From positions 62,001-126,000 of the forward strand of contig JBGPHC010000004.1 of the NCBI GenBank assembly GCA_041484195.1: 64,000 nucleotides of DNA. Reading direction: 5' to 3'. Position 1 is the stretch's first letter. Each line of letters opens with the position of its first letter. This DNA is from PSRI01 sp041484195. Lineage in GTDB: Bacteria; Bacteroidota; Bacteroidia; Chitinophagales; Chitinophagaceae. Below the pieces are notes generated by a model that saw nothing but the letters and a program-made list of their open reading frames with translations, did not search any database and had not been told where the DNA came from. The translations under genes and the position numbers were made by a program. Of this stretch, positions 17,831-25,399 are shown in pieces.

Positions 17831-17887
17831 TTATAGTTCATTACCGATCATGATGACCTTTCCCGTCCGATTAGGCGTCCACAGCCT

Positions 17888-17918
17888 GGGCAATCCCTCC
17901 AAAGGATTGCCCTTTTTT
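17888..17918 (+). terminator. Rho-independent terminator after the PA14-like gene
   Basis: A perfect 9-bp stem GGGCAATCC / GGATTGCCC with a 7-nt loop is followed by six T residues. It lies 58 bp after the stop codon and between two convergent genes. Confidence 0.9.
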
Positions 17919-17953
17919 ATTTAGGGAAGTTTCGGCAATTATATTCTATGATA

Positions 17954-19177
17954 TTATTCAGCGAATCCAAGAGCACTGATATATCCCTGGTTACCTCTGC
18001 AGTTTTTGAATCTGCATTGCTGTAAGAATCCTTCCAGAGCTTCCCTGATCTCCTGCATATCAGCGGGCCTGGCTTTGCGAATCTGTTCAAAATTGGTCCT
18101 GGGTGACTCCGCATATTGAATAAATGATTCATAGTCTTTTGGAACGTCGAATGTAACGATGCCTGATTCATTATTCACCTTCTTGTAGGGCCAGAAATGC
18201 CAGCCAATATGATGCTTGTCCAGCAATTCCCGGAAACTCCTGATCCATTCGTCCTTATTCTCACCTGTTTCCCCGCAATAAATCGGCACATGATATTTGT
18301 TCCGGAAATCTAGGTAGGGCTGAATCACATCCTGGGTTGGATTCGTCCAGTACTTATGGAAAGTGTACACCGCTTTGGAGTCGAATGGGGGTCCGAAAAT
18401 GCTGAAGTCTGAGTCCCATTGAGCGCCCCCTAGAAACACAATATGATTGGGATCAACAGAACGGACCGCCTTTATAATTTTCTTGTACAGTGGTTCCAGC
18501 AGCGGGTTTAGTAATTCCTTATTGAAATAGTGAGCAATGGGCTCGTTGAGCAGATCATAACCCAGCACCGTTGGTTCGTTCCTGTAGTGCGCTGCAATTT
18601 TCTTCCAGATATCGGCGGCCAGTTGTGAACTCTCCTGGCTTTCAAAAATAAAGGGATACCCATGGCTATCATCAATATTGTCGCCGGTTTGGCCTCCCGG
18701 AGCGCAATGCATGTCCAGGATAACATAGATGCCTTCCTTCCTGCACCATGCTATCACCTTGTCGAGCAGGGCGAATCCCCTGGCTTCTCCCCTCCCACCC
18801 AGGTAATCTTCGTTTGTGAATAAACGGTAGTGAAAAGGAATCCGGATGGAATTCATTCCGAGTTTCCTGAGATAATGAATGTCTTCTTCGGTGATATATG
18901 CTTCGAGCCATTTCTTCCAGAATTCCGCCGTGCCCGAAGGTCCCAGCAATTCAGTTATGACTTCATTGATGAGCCGGGGGGAATTCACCTGCTCCAACTT
19001 GAACATATAACCTTCCGGCACCAGCCAGTTTCCGAGATTGGTGCCCCGCATCAGGAAGGGCTTTCCATCAACGCCAATCAGGTTTTCATTTTTTACGGAG
19101 ATGAATTTTTGACAAAATGCCGGCCCGGTAAATAAGCTGGCCATCAGACAGATAAAAAAAAGCCATTTGAATTTCAT
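17954..19177 (-). CDS. Secreted glycoside hydrolase family 5 (cellulase-like)
   Basis: 407 residues from the Met at 19177, which opens a signal peptide (M-K-F-K-W-L-F-F-I-C-L-M-A, cut near F-C-Q). A 36-residue extension upstream is possible but has no signal character. The GH5 landmarks are all present: R-G-T-N-L-G-N-W-L at the barrel entry, G-M-N-S-I-R-I-P, D-M-H-C-A-P-G-G-Q, the acid/base Glu212 in L-L-N-E-P, H-K-Y-W, and the nucleophile Glu303 in C-G-E-T-G. These support a retaining beta-glucanase, exo-1,3-glucanase or cellulase acting in the periplasm or outside; the substrate is not resolved. It converges on the PA14-like gene. Confidence 0.9.
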   Translation of the reverse strand: MKFKWLFFICLMASLFTGPAFCQKFISVKNENLIGVDGKPFLMRGTNLGNWLVPEGYMFKLEQVNSPRLINEVITELLGPSGTAEFWKKWLEAYITEEDIHYLRKLGMNSIRIPFHYRLFTNEDYLGGRGEARGFALLDKVIAWCRKEGIYVILDMHCAPGGQTGDNIDDSHGYPFIFESQESSQLAADIWKKIAAHYRNEPTVLGYDLLNEPIAHYFNKELLNPLLEPLYKKIIKAVRSVDPNHIVFLGGAQWDSDFSIFGPPFDSKAVYTFHKYWTNPTQDVIQPYLDFRNKYHVPIYCGETGENKDEWIRSFRELLDKHHIGWHFWPYKKVNNESGIVTFDVPKDYESFIQYAESPRTNFEQIRKARPADMQEIREALEGFLQQCRFKNCRGNQGYISALGFAE

Positions 19178-19444
19178 ACAGAATACAATATTGTTTGAAT
19201 CCATAAGAGAGGAATTCAAATATAGGCTTTTGGGAATTACAAGATTTTTCCTCAGATTATGCAGGTGTTTTCCTCCAAACCGCAACCGAAAATCACGCAG
19301 TTCAGGCTAAAACCAGGATGGAGCCAAAGACGGTCCCGGCCCCAGGAAACGGCCCCAAATGGCTGGCCAGCCAAGGACCGAAATGATTATATATATGTGT
19401 AATATATTGATTATCAATTACAATTATGATATGATTATTAAATT
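19178..19444. other. AT-rich intergenic region
   Basis: About 270 bp upstream of GH5 (minus) and of the possible HTH remnant (plus). The part from 19385 to 19445 is strongly AT-rich with ATTATATATATGTG-like runs and no protein-like frame. It probably holds promoters for both directions. Confidence 0.4.
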
Positions 19445-19636
19445 ATGCATAATGTTCCGGAGGCAATAGGCAGAATTCGTAAAAATCGTAATTTCGGTCA
19501 ATCGGTTTAGAACCGCACCTATGAAATAAATTGCAACCAGGCCATCCAACTATCTGTTCTGCTATCCATTAAAATTCTTGACTTACTACCCGTTGTTCTT
19601 GCTATTGCCCATTTGATTCTGTATTACTCAGATTAA
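19445..19636 (+). pseudogene. Possible decayed small XRE-type helix-turn-helix gene
   Basis: An ATG frame reads M-H-N-V-P-E-A-I-G-R-I-R-K-N-R-N-F, stops at an in-frame TAG (19508-19510), then continues in the same frame for 41 codons with N-C-N-Q-A-I-Q-L-S-V-L-L-S-I-K-I-L-D. The I-G-x-x-I-R-x-x-R-x-x-x-x-Q opening and the S-V-x-x-x-x-K-I ending are where an XRE domain has its first helix and last helices, but the middle recognition helix is not convincing. It could be chance. It lies 14 bp before the next gene. Confidence 0.25.
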
Positions 19637-19650
19637 AAAAAGGATTTGTT

Positions 19651-19920
19651 ATGTATTCGTATGCACTGCTGGAAACAGGTTGCCATTACCTGATACAGGA
19701 AAAAGAAGATTCGTCAATATCAATGATCAAAGTGACGCTCGAATCAGACCATTGTATGTATGTTTCCAAATACGGTGAAACCGAAGTGATGGAATGGAAA
19801 AGAAAAACCGATCCTATCTTCGATATTGTCGAATTGCTGGATGACAAAGCGGTCAAGGAATGGGAAACTTTGTACAATAACAATGAAGATGCTTACAATT
19901 ATGAAGAAGACGAAGATTGA
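19651..19920 (+). CDS. Small acidic protein of unknown function
   Basis: 89 residues, with no signal peptide and a very acidic tail (E-D-A-Y-N-Y-E-E-D-E-D). The body reads like a beta-rich small domain (C-H-Y-L-I-Q-E-K, M-I-K-V-T-L-E-S-D-H-C-M-Y-V-S-K-Y) followed by a helix (I-V-E-L-L-D-D-K-A-V-K-E-W-E). Its own terminator follows within 25 bp, and the AT-rich region upstream is promoter-like, which supports a real gene. I do not recognise the family. Confidence 0.6.
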   Translation: MYSYALLETGCHYLIQEKEDSSISMIKVTLESDHCMYVSKYGETEVMEWKRKTDPIFDIVELLDDKAVKEWETLYNNNEDAYNYEEDED

Positions 19921-19944
19921 ATAAAATATCTCTGATTTTTTTCG

Positions 19945-19970
19945 GCCGTTCCTCCGGGGCGGCTTTTTTT
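19945..19970 (+). terminator. Terminator after the small acidic gene
   Basis: An 8-bp stem GCCGTTCC / GGGGCGGC (two G-T wobbles) with a tight loop is followed by eight T residues, 24 bp after the stop codon. Confidence 0.85.
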
Positions 19971-20128
19971 TGTCCATCTCCGGCGGAGCCTATTCTTTCA
20001 AATTAGGTATTTCCATGAGGAGCCGGCTCTTCAAAAGACTTCTCCCGCAAACAAAAACTTCTATTAGTGGCTGGCTTTGCCAATTAAAATGGAAATTCGA
20101 GGCTACGATTTTTACTGAATCTGATACG

Positions 20129-21616
20129 ATGATTGAAAACCTCTCTTCCCCTCTTCTCGAAATTGAAAATCTCAGCGTTCAATTAGGTGGCAAGATCGTC
20201 CTGGATCAAATTGGGCTCCGGATAAACCACAACGAACAATGGGCAATCACCGGGCCTTCTGGCAGCGGCAAGACAGTCCTTGCTCAAACCATTGCCGGCG
20301 AGCATTTTCATAGTGGCAACATAAAATACCATTTTTACGATTCCGTGAAATCGCAAACGGATATCGTCCTTGTGCACCAACAACATCGCTTTCGTAATCT
20401 TTCTAACAGAAATGAGTTTTATTACCAGCAACGATTCAACTCCACGGATGCAGAAGATGCCATGACCGTAGCGCAGGAACTTGCCATTTCAGACTTCGGT
20501 GACGAAACAATCCTACCAGGATTCAAAGCCCATGATATTCCTGATCTGATGCGCATCTCGCAGTTGCTGAACGAACCACTGATCCATCTTTCCAATGGCG
20601 AAAATAAAAGGCTGCAAATCGCCAGGGCACTGCTTCGTGCGCCGCAATTACTCATTCTCGACAATCCTTTTACAGGTCTTGACGCAGATGGCAGGAATAT
20701 ACTTCACAGCATCATCAACCGGCTCGCCCAAGCAGGCGTCAACATCCTGCTCATTGCTCCCCCAACCGAATTGCCTTCCTGCATTACACATATCGCCATC
20801 TTTGCAAAGGGAAGGCTTGTCTCTGCGCTTCCCAAAAATGAAATGAGCAAATCGCCGACTGCCAATAAAAAACATTTCTCTGCGGTAGATCACAATATTC
20901 TTTCTCAATTGAAGCAGGCTTCAGATGAAAAATTTGAGTATGCCATAATAATGCGGAAGGTGAACCTGAATTATGGTGGGAAAATGATCCTGCATAATAT
21001 CAATTGGGAAGTGAAGAAGGGTGAACGCTGGTCTTTATCAGGGCCCAATGGCGCTGGTAAATCCAGCCTGCTGAGTCTCATTACCGGGGATAATCCACAA
21101 GCCTATGCCAACGAAATTTATTTATTTGACAGGCGCAGGGGCAGCGGCGAAAGCATCTGGGATATCAAGCGCCGCATCGGTTATGGATCTCCCGAAATGC
21201 ATTTGTATTTCGACTATAGCGCAAATTGTTTTGAAACCATTGCTTCAGGATACTTTGATTCCATTGGACTATTCAGGAAGCTTAGCCACGAACAGGAATT
21301 GCGGGTAATGCAATGGATGCAGGCGTTGAATATGCAGGATATCCAAAATAAAAAATTGTCGGAGTTCTCTGCAGGTCAACAAAGATTGATATTGCTGGCA
21401 AGGGCCCTGGTAAAAAATCCACCCTTGCTCATACTCGATGAACCCTGCCAGGGTCTGGATGAGGAACAGGAGAATCAGTTCCGAACCATCGTGACGGAAG
21501 TCTGCGATTTATTCAATACCACTTTGGTCTATACGAGTCATTACAAAGAACAGATCCCGGAATCTGTCAACAAACACCTTGAATTGAATAAAGGCATCGG
21601 AACTATCAGATATTAA
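20129..21616 (+). CDS. Tandem ABC ATPase, ModF/PhrA-like
   Basis: 495 residues from the ATG at 20129; a longer frame back to 19970 overlaps the terminator and has no conserved sequence, so the shorter start is preferred. Two ATPase domains lie in one chain without membrane helices. Domain 1 has Walker A G-P-S-G-S-G-K-T (42-49), signature L-S-N-G-E (154-158) and Walker B L-L-I-L-D-N, with Asn179 in place of the catalytic Glu and no H-loop His. Domain 2 has G-P-N-G-A-G-K-S (305-312), F-S-A-G-Q-Q (413-418), L-L-I-L-D-E-P with Glu438, and T-S-H. This layout is that of ModF-type proteins, annotated as molybdate-transport or photorepair ATPases; no molybdate genes are nearby, so the true role is open. 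The first domain looks hydrolysis-defective. Confidence 0.8.
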   Translation: MIENLSSPLLEIENLSVQLGGKIVLDQIGLRINHNEQWAITGPSGSGKTVLAQTIAGEHFHSGNIKYHFYDSVKSQTDIVLVHQQHRFRNLSNRNEFYYQQRFNSTDAEDAMTVAQELAISDFGDETILPGFKAHDIPDLMRISQLLNEPLIHLSNGENKRLQIARALLRAPQLLILDNPFTGLDADGRNILHSIINRLAQAGVNILLIAPPTELPSCITHIAIFAKGRLVSALPKNEMSKSPTANKKHFSAVDHNILSQLKQASDEKFEYAIIMRKVNLNYGGKMILHNINWEVKKGERWSLSGPNGAGKSSLLSLITGDNPQAYANEIYLFDRRRGSGESIWDIKRRIGYGSPEMHLYFDYSANCFETIASGYFDSIGLFRKLSHEQELRVMQWMQALNMQDIQNKKLSEFSAGQQRLILLARALVKNPPLLILDEPCQGLDEEQENQFRTIVTEVCDLFNTTLVYTSHYKEQIPESVNKHLELNKGIGTIRY

Positions 21617-21682
21617 TTTGAATTCGATCCTGATGCAGAATATCTATGGATAGCTCTTAGCTTTGACCATCAATTTAAATTC

Positions 21683-22471
21683 ATGAACCTTGATCTCAGG
21701 AAAAAACATGCGCTTGTAGGAGGCAGTTCATCGGGTCTCGGGTTGGCCTCTGCCATAGAATTGGCCCTGCTGGGAGCCGATATAACCCTGATGGCCAGAA
21801 ACGAATCAAGACTGAAGCAGGCCATCACCCAACTCGATATTTCACAGGGGCAGAAACATGAATGGCTTGTCGCCGATTTCAACAATAATAGTGCAGTCAG
21901 ACAAGCCATCGAAGGCTTATTGAAGAACAGTGGCCCCATTCATATCCTTGTAAATAATACCGGGGGACCGAAACCGGGCCTTGCCATTGAGGCCTCACCT
22001 GAGGAATATTTGCAGGCATTTTCCCAACACCTTCTGAATTTCCAGGAGATTACGCAGTCGGTGATTGCGGGAATGAAAGCGGCGAATTACGGAAGGATCA
22101 TAAATATTATTTCAACATCGGTGAAAGAGCCGATACCTGGATTAGGCGTTTCCAATACGATCAGGTCAGCCGTGGCAGCCTGGGGCAAGACCCTTTCCAG
22201 GGAGTTGGGTCCATACGGCATAACCGTAAACAATTTGCTTCCCGGATATACCCGCACGGCCAGGTACGAAAGCCTGATCTCCGGCATCATGAAGAATACA
22301 GGTAGATCCGCAGCCGAGGCCGAGCAGGAAATAGTCAGGAATATTCCCCTGGGCAGGATTGGCGAACCGGGAGATTTCGGCGCCGTGGTAGCATTTCTTT
22401 GTTCACCTGCAGCGGCCTATGTGAATGGTGTCAGCCTGCCCGTGGATGGTGGTCGGCTACACAGCACCTGA
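21683..22471 (+). CDS. SDR-family oxidoreductase lacking the classical Tyr/Lys pair
   Basis: 262 residues with the Rossmann fold of short-chain dehydrogenases: G-G-S-S-S-G-L-G (13-20), N-N-T-G (91-94), catalytic-region S-T-S near 144-146, and the C-terminal P-V-D-G-G. Where the Y-x-x-x-K motif should stand, the protein has S-N-T-I-R (157-161), so Tyr is Ser and Lys is Arg. I know this S-N-T-I-R sequence as a feature of a beta-ketoacyl-reductase-like SDR subgroup, so it is not a local mutation. Activity is therefore uncertain though NAD(P) binding is likely. It is followed 56 bp later by the transglutaminase-like gene on the same strand. Confidence 0.88.
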   Translation: MNLDLRKKHALVGGSSSGLGLASAIELALLGADITLMARNESRLKQAITQLDISQGQKHEWLVADFNNNSAVRQAIEGLLKNSGPIHILVNNTGGPKPGLAIEASPEEYLQAFSQHLLNFQEITQSVIAGMKAANYGRIINIISTSVKEPIPGLGVSNTIRSAVAAWGKTLSRELGPYGITVNNLLPGYTRTARYESLISGIMKNTGRSAAEAEQEIVRNIPLGRIGEPGDFGAVVAFLCSPAAAYVNGVSLPVDGGRLHST

Positions 22472-22527
22472 GTTTTTTTAACATTCCACATATAAATTTC
22501 AGTTGCAACTTTGCGTTATAGACCTGT

Positions 22528-23436
22528 ATGGAGGAAGTCAGCCACAAACCATTTATCATCCCTAATCTGGCACTGAACATGCTGGGCCTGCTGACCCTCA
22601 TTCCGCTGGCTCCCCTGCTCAATCGTTTCATTCCCCCTGTGATTGTTGGCTACTGGAATATTGATCTGCTACTTTCCATATTGATAGCTTTTATTTTGGT
22701 GAGAGCCATTCTCTGGCTGTTTAAGCCTTTGATCGTCCCTGCATTCATATTGACCTCAGCCATCGTCTTATACAACCAGTTCACAGATGGATACAATCTC
22801 CGGAGCATGATCAGGGATTATAAAAATCTCGTGGCCACCAACTGGAATGCCAGGGACCATAAAGAAAAAGACCTTTACCTGATCAAACCCACGCTTTTCG
22901 ACTCCGGTGTGGAAAAAGCGGTTAAGGGGTTAAAATCTAAAATGAATCACCAGGATTCCATAGTCAGGAATTTCGCCGTCGCACATTCCATAGAATATTT
23001 TGATGATTACCACAGTAAATATGGACCCATCGTACGATATCTTTCTCTATTCAAATACATCAATAACAATTTCAAGTATGTTTCCGATTCTGAAAAAGAT
23101 GAATATTATGCTACGCCCATGGAAACCATCGAGAACGGGCTGGGCGGAGATTGCGACGATCATACCATCTTAATGATCTCTGCCATGAATGCCATTGGCG
23201 CAAAATGCAGAATGGTGCTCACAGAAGATCATGTGTACCCCGAATTATATTGTGGCGACCGGAAATCTTTCAGCCTCATGCAGGAAGCCATCACCCATTT
23301 ATTTGCCAACGAGAATTTCAGTGGTCTCTATTATCGGGAAGAAGGTGGTAATTACTGGATCAATTTGGATTATACGGCCAGGCATCCGGGCGGACCCTAT
23401 GTGGATAATAAGGCTTATGCCGTTGAAGAGTTCTGA
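22528..23436 (+). CDS. Membrane-anchored transglutaminase-like protein
   Basis: 302 residues. Three hydrophobic segments at about 12-35, 45-62 and 64-82 anchor it in the inner membrane. A transglutaminase-like domain covers about 165-302. The catalytic triad can be read: Cys209 in G-G-D-C-D-D-H-T, His235 in E-D-H-V-Y-P-E-L and Asp281 in W-I-N-L-D-Y-T. Bacterial members act as cysteine peptidases or amide-processing enzymes rather than cross-linkers; the substrate is unknown. The gene follows the SDR closely; a functional link is not evident. Confidence 0.8.
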   Translation: MEEVSHKPFIIPNLALNMLGLLTLIPLAPLLNRFIPPVIVGYWNIDLLLSILIAFILVRAILWLFKPLIVPAFILTSAIVLYNQFTDGYNLRSMIRDYKNLVATNWNARDHKEKDLYLIKPTLFDSGVEKAVKGLKSKMNHQDSIVRNFAVAHSIEYFDDYHSKYGPIVRYLSLFKYINNNFKYVSDSEKDEYYATPMETIENGLGGDCDDHTILMISAMNAIGAKCRMVLTEDHVYPELYCGDRKSFSLMQEAITHLFANENFSGLYYREEGGNYWINLDYTARHPGGPYVDNKAYAVEEF

Positions 23437-23453
23437 TTTCCCCAACGGGCTCT

Positions 23454-24176
23454 TTAAATGAACATGAATTCCTCGTCTTTATTCCTTTTCCTGGCCGGCG
23501 GCTTTTGCGGCGGTTTCTTCTGTTTCTCCCCGTAGGAGATGAAGCCCCAGGACACCAGCGTTATCGTGATTATGATAGAAATATCATAGAGATAGTAATT
23601 ATCCGTATAGTCCTTGTCTGGCGGCGGTGGATAGATATAACTGAAAATGAAGGTGATGATGGAAATGCCATATTCGAATACCAGTCCCGCATACACGAAT
23701 TGCATCACTTTTTCAAAATGGCTGTGTTCGATCCTCACGAGGTAGGAAATAATCTCCCAAATAATGAATGTGAGTATGATCAGGGTACCCAGGCCCACCA
23801 TTACTGTCTCCGTAATGGCATGCAAGCGGGTAATGAATGTCGTTAGTAACTCGGCGGTCATAAAGATCACGAACACACGAATCAAGGCCTTCCGGATCGT
23901 CTTGTTTTGCGAGGTGAAATAGAGCACAGTGAGCATGAAGGGTGCTTCAAACAGGTTATAGGCACGGTTGATCCATGAGCCGCCTGTTGTCTCAACCAAT
24001 CCGAGGATATCTATAAGATTTATAATTCCGCCCACCAGCCAATAGCATGCGAACCAGGTGAATCCGCGGTGCTTCCACATCCTTTTGACCAGCAGTATTA
24101 TTACAGGCAGAAAAAACGATACGGCGGTAACGGCAGATACGATTCTGTATAACTGGGTATGAACTATTTCTTTCAC
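23454..24176 (-). CDS. Polytopic membrane protein of unknown function
   Basis: 240 residues with about seven hydrophobic helices between residues 10 and 215 and a basic tail with K-K-P-P-Q-K-P-P-A-R-K-R. No enzyme motif is visible. Similar seven-helix proteins occur singly in Chitinophagaceae genomes. It converges on the transglutaminase-like gene with 17 bp between stops. Confidence 0.7.
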   Translation of the reverse strand: MKEIVHTQLYRIVSAVTAVSFFLPVIILLVKRMWKHRGFTWFACYWLVGGIINLIDILGLVETTGGSWINRAYNLFEAPFMLTVLYFTSQNKTIRKALIRVFVIFMTAELLTTFITRLHAITETVMVGLGTLIILTFIIWEIISYLVRIEHSHFEKVMQFVYAGLVFEYGISIITFIFSYIYPPPPDKDYTDNYYLYDISIIITITLVSWGFISYGEKQKKPPQKPPARKRNKDEEFMFI

Positions 24177-24586
24177 GGTTTCGGGGTTACCTAAAAATCG
24201 CAGAATTAAGGTAAATATTGCCGCTTGAAAAATATTCAGGACTTCTACGAATAGGAGTATTTGCAGGAAATACTAAGTGGGATAATTAGAAATACTCTTA
24301 ATACATTAGCAGAATAGGCTCCATGGATATACAAATTGATTAGTTTGAGCATATTCGCCCAAGGCATTGAGGTGGTAGCCCAATTAATTGACATTTGACA
24401 ATTCTTTTTCTGTTTACCGCTCCAGGCTCTTGCGGGTTTCCATTTTGTTCTGGATGACGGCCACTATTTACCATGCATGCCACAGTTTTCGCGGGACTCA
24501 GGAAGGCGGGACTCAAATTGCGTTTATATTTACCGATTACCCATTTAAGACGCCAACCCTAAACGTGCCAATAGTTCCACGGCTCA
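24177..24586. other. Intergenic region before tRNA-Lys
   Basis: About 410 bp without a convincing gene. It contains the upstream region of the membrane-protein gene and leads into the tRNA promoter. No repeats were seen. Confidence 0.4.
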
Positions 24587-24618
24587 TTGCTCCTCTTTCA
24601 CCTATTTTCCTATATTTG
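24587..24618 (+). promoter_or_regulatory. Promoter of tRNA-Lys (Bacteroidota type)
   Basis: TTG at 24587-24589 and TATATTTG at 24611-24618 match the Bacteroidota -33 (TTG/TTTG) and -7 (TAnnTTTG) elements with a 21-bp spacer. The -7 element ends 8 bp before the mature tRNA. Confidence 0.75.
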
Positions 24619-24625
24619 CACTCCC

Positions 24626-24698
24626 GACTCCGTAGCTCAGCTGGTAGAGCTACTGACTCTTAATCAGTAGGTCCAGGGTTCGAGTCCCTGCGGGGTCA
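24626..24698 (+). tRNA. tRNA-Lys (anticodon CTT)
   Basis: 73 nt fold into a full cloverleaf. The 7-bp acceptor stem GACTCCG / CGGGGTC has one T-G wobble. The D arm is AGCTC / GAGC, the anticodon loop CTCTTAA gives CTT (reads AAG), and the T arm holds GGTTCGAGTCC. The discriminator base is A, and CCA is not encoded. The 3' end (from 24682) is the start of the first tandem repeat unit. Confidence 0.95.
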
Positions 24699-25072
24699 CC
24701 TATCCCGATGGTTATCGGGACACAATCCCGACGATTCCGTCGGGATTTTTTTGCGCTAGCAAAAAAGCAGGGACGAGAAGTTTACCCGACGGAGCCCCCT
24801 AAGTTCCCATACTCGAAAAATCTAAATACTCACGGCAAATCAAATAGAAAAGTGGAGAAGGCGGGAGTCCCTGCGGGGTCACCTATCCCGATGGTTATCG
24901 GGACACAATCCCGACGATTCCGTCGGGATTTTTTTTGCGCTAGCAAAAAAGCAGGGACGAGAAGTTTACCCGGCCGAAGCCTCAAAGTTCCCGTTCAAGA
25001 AAAATCTAAATATTCACTGCAACTCAAATAAAAACGGGCGAAGGCGGGAGTCCCTGCGGGGTCACCTATCCC
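24682..25072 (+). repeat. Tandem 183-bp repeats carrying the tRNA-Lys 3' end
   Basis: The segment starting GAGTCCCTGCGGGGTCACC occurs at 24682 (inside the tRNA), 24865 and 25048, exactly 183 bp apart. Units 24682-24864 and 24865-25047 are near-identical for their first ~105 bp (tRNA 3' end, two hairpins, T-run, GCGCTAGCAAAAAAGCAGGGACGAG) and clearly diverged in the remaining ~75 bp. The third copy keeps only about 25 bp (to CCTATCCC). The strand sense is that of the tRNA. No integrase lies nearby. A 107-codon frame across the units is an artefact of the repeat. Confidence 0.9.
24703..24752 (+). terminator. Double hairpin terminator after tRNA-Lys
   Basis: A 7-bp hairpin (TCCCGAT-GGTT-ATCGGGA) is followed by an 8-bp hairpin (ATCCCGAC / GTCGGGAT, loop GATTCC) that runs straight into seven T residues. 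The second is a strong Rho-independent terminator. Both are copied in the next repeat unit at about 24886-24936. Confidence 0.85.
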
Positions 25073-25283
25073 CTATTCTACTCCATAGGTTCAGGAAAAA
25101 AGTCTGACCTTATTCGTTTGGAATAGAATAAGCAAATTTAAATTACGGGTTTCCCATAACGATCCTTAACCGTTTTACGATTTAGTCCAACTCTGAGGTC
25201 AAAAACCAAATGGAGTTTCAATTCCTGATACAGCTTTGCATTTTTCTTTTCCACCTATGGATTCCTGCTTAATCAGTCAGACT

Positions 25284-25308
25284 CCTTTCATTTATCAATA
25301 ATGAAAGG
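25284..25308. promoter_or_regulatory. Perfect 9-bp dyad upstream of the 360-residue unknown gene
   Basis: Arms CCTTTCATT and AATGAAAGG flank TATCAAT, about 90 bp before the chosen start at 25400. It may be an operator or RNA hairpin. The rest of 25073-25399 holds a weaker inverted pair CTTATTC/GAATAAG near 25110-25133 and no gene. Confidence 0.4.
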
Positions 25309-25399
25309 ATCTTGGGGCAGCCTATTTTCAATTAGTTTTTCGAAACCAGGGCTTGCCGAAAACCTGAATCAGAGTAGGCGAAAGAATAAAACAAGTAAT

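Noticed and set aside
19970..20128. 53-residue N-terminal extension of the ModF-like ATPase
   Set aside because: It begins in the terminator of the previous gene and has no family-like sequence.
24708..25031. 107-codon frame across the tRNA-linked repeats
   Set aside because: It reads through hairpins, T-runs and both repeat units and contains the same peptide twice; it is a by-product of the repeat, not a gene.
24682..25072. Repeats as att sites of an integrated island
   Set aside because: Copies are only 183 bp apart, there is no integrase, and no matching copy was seen at the far end of the AbiE region.
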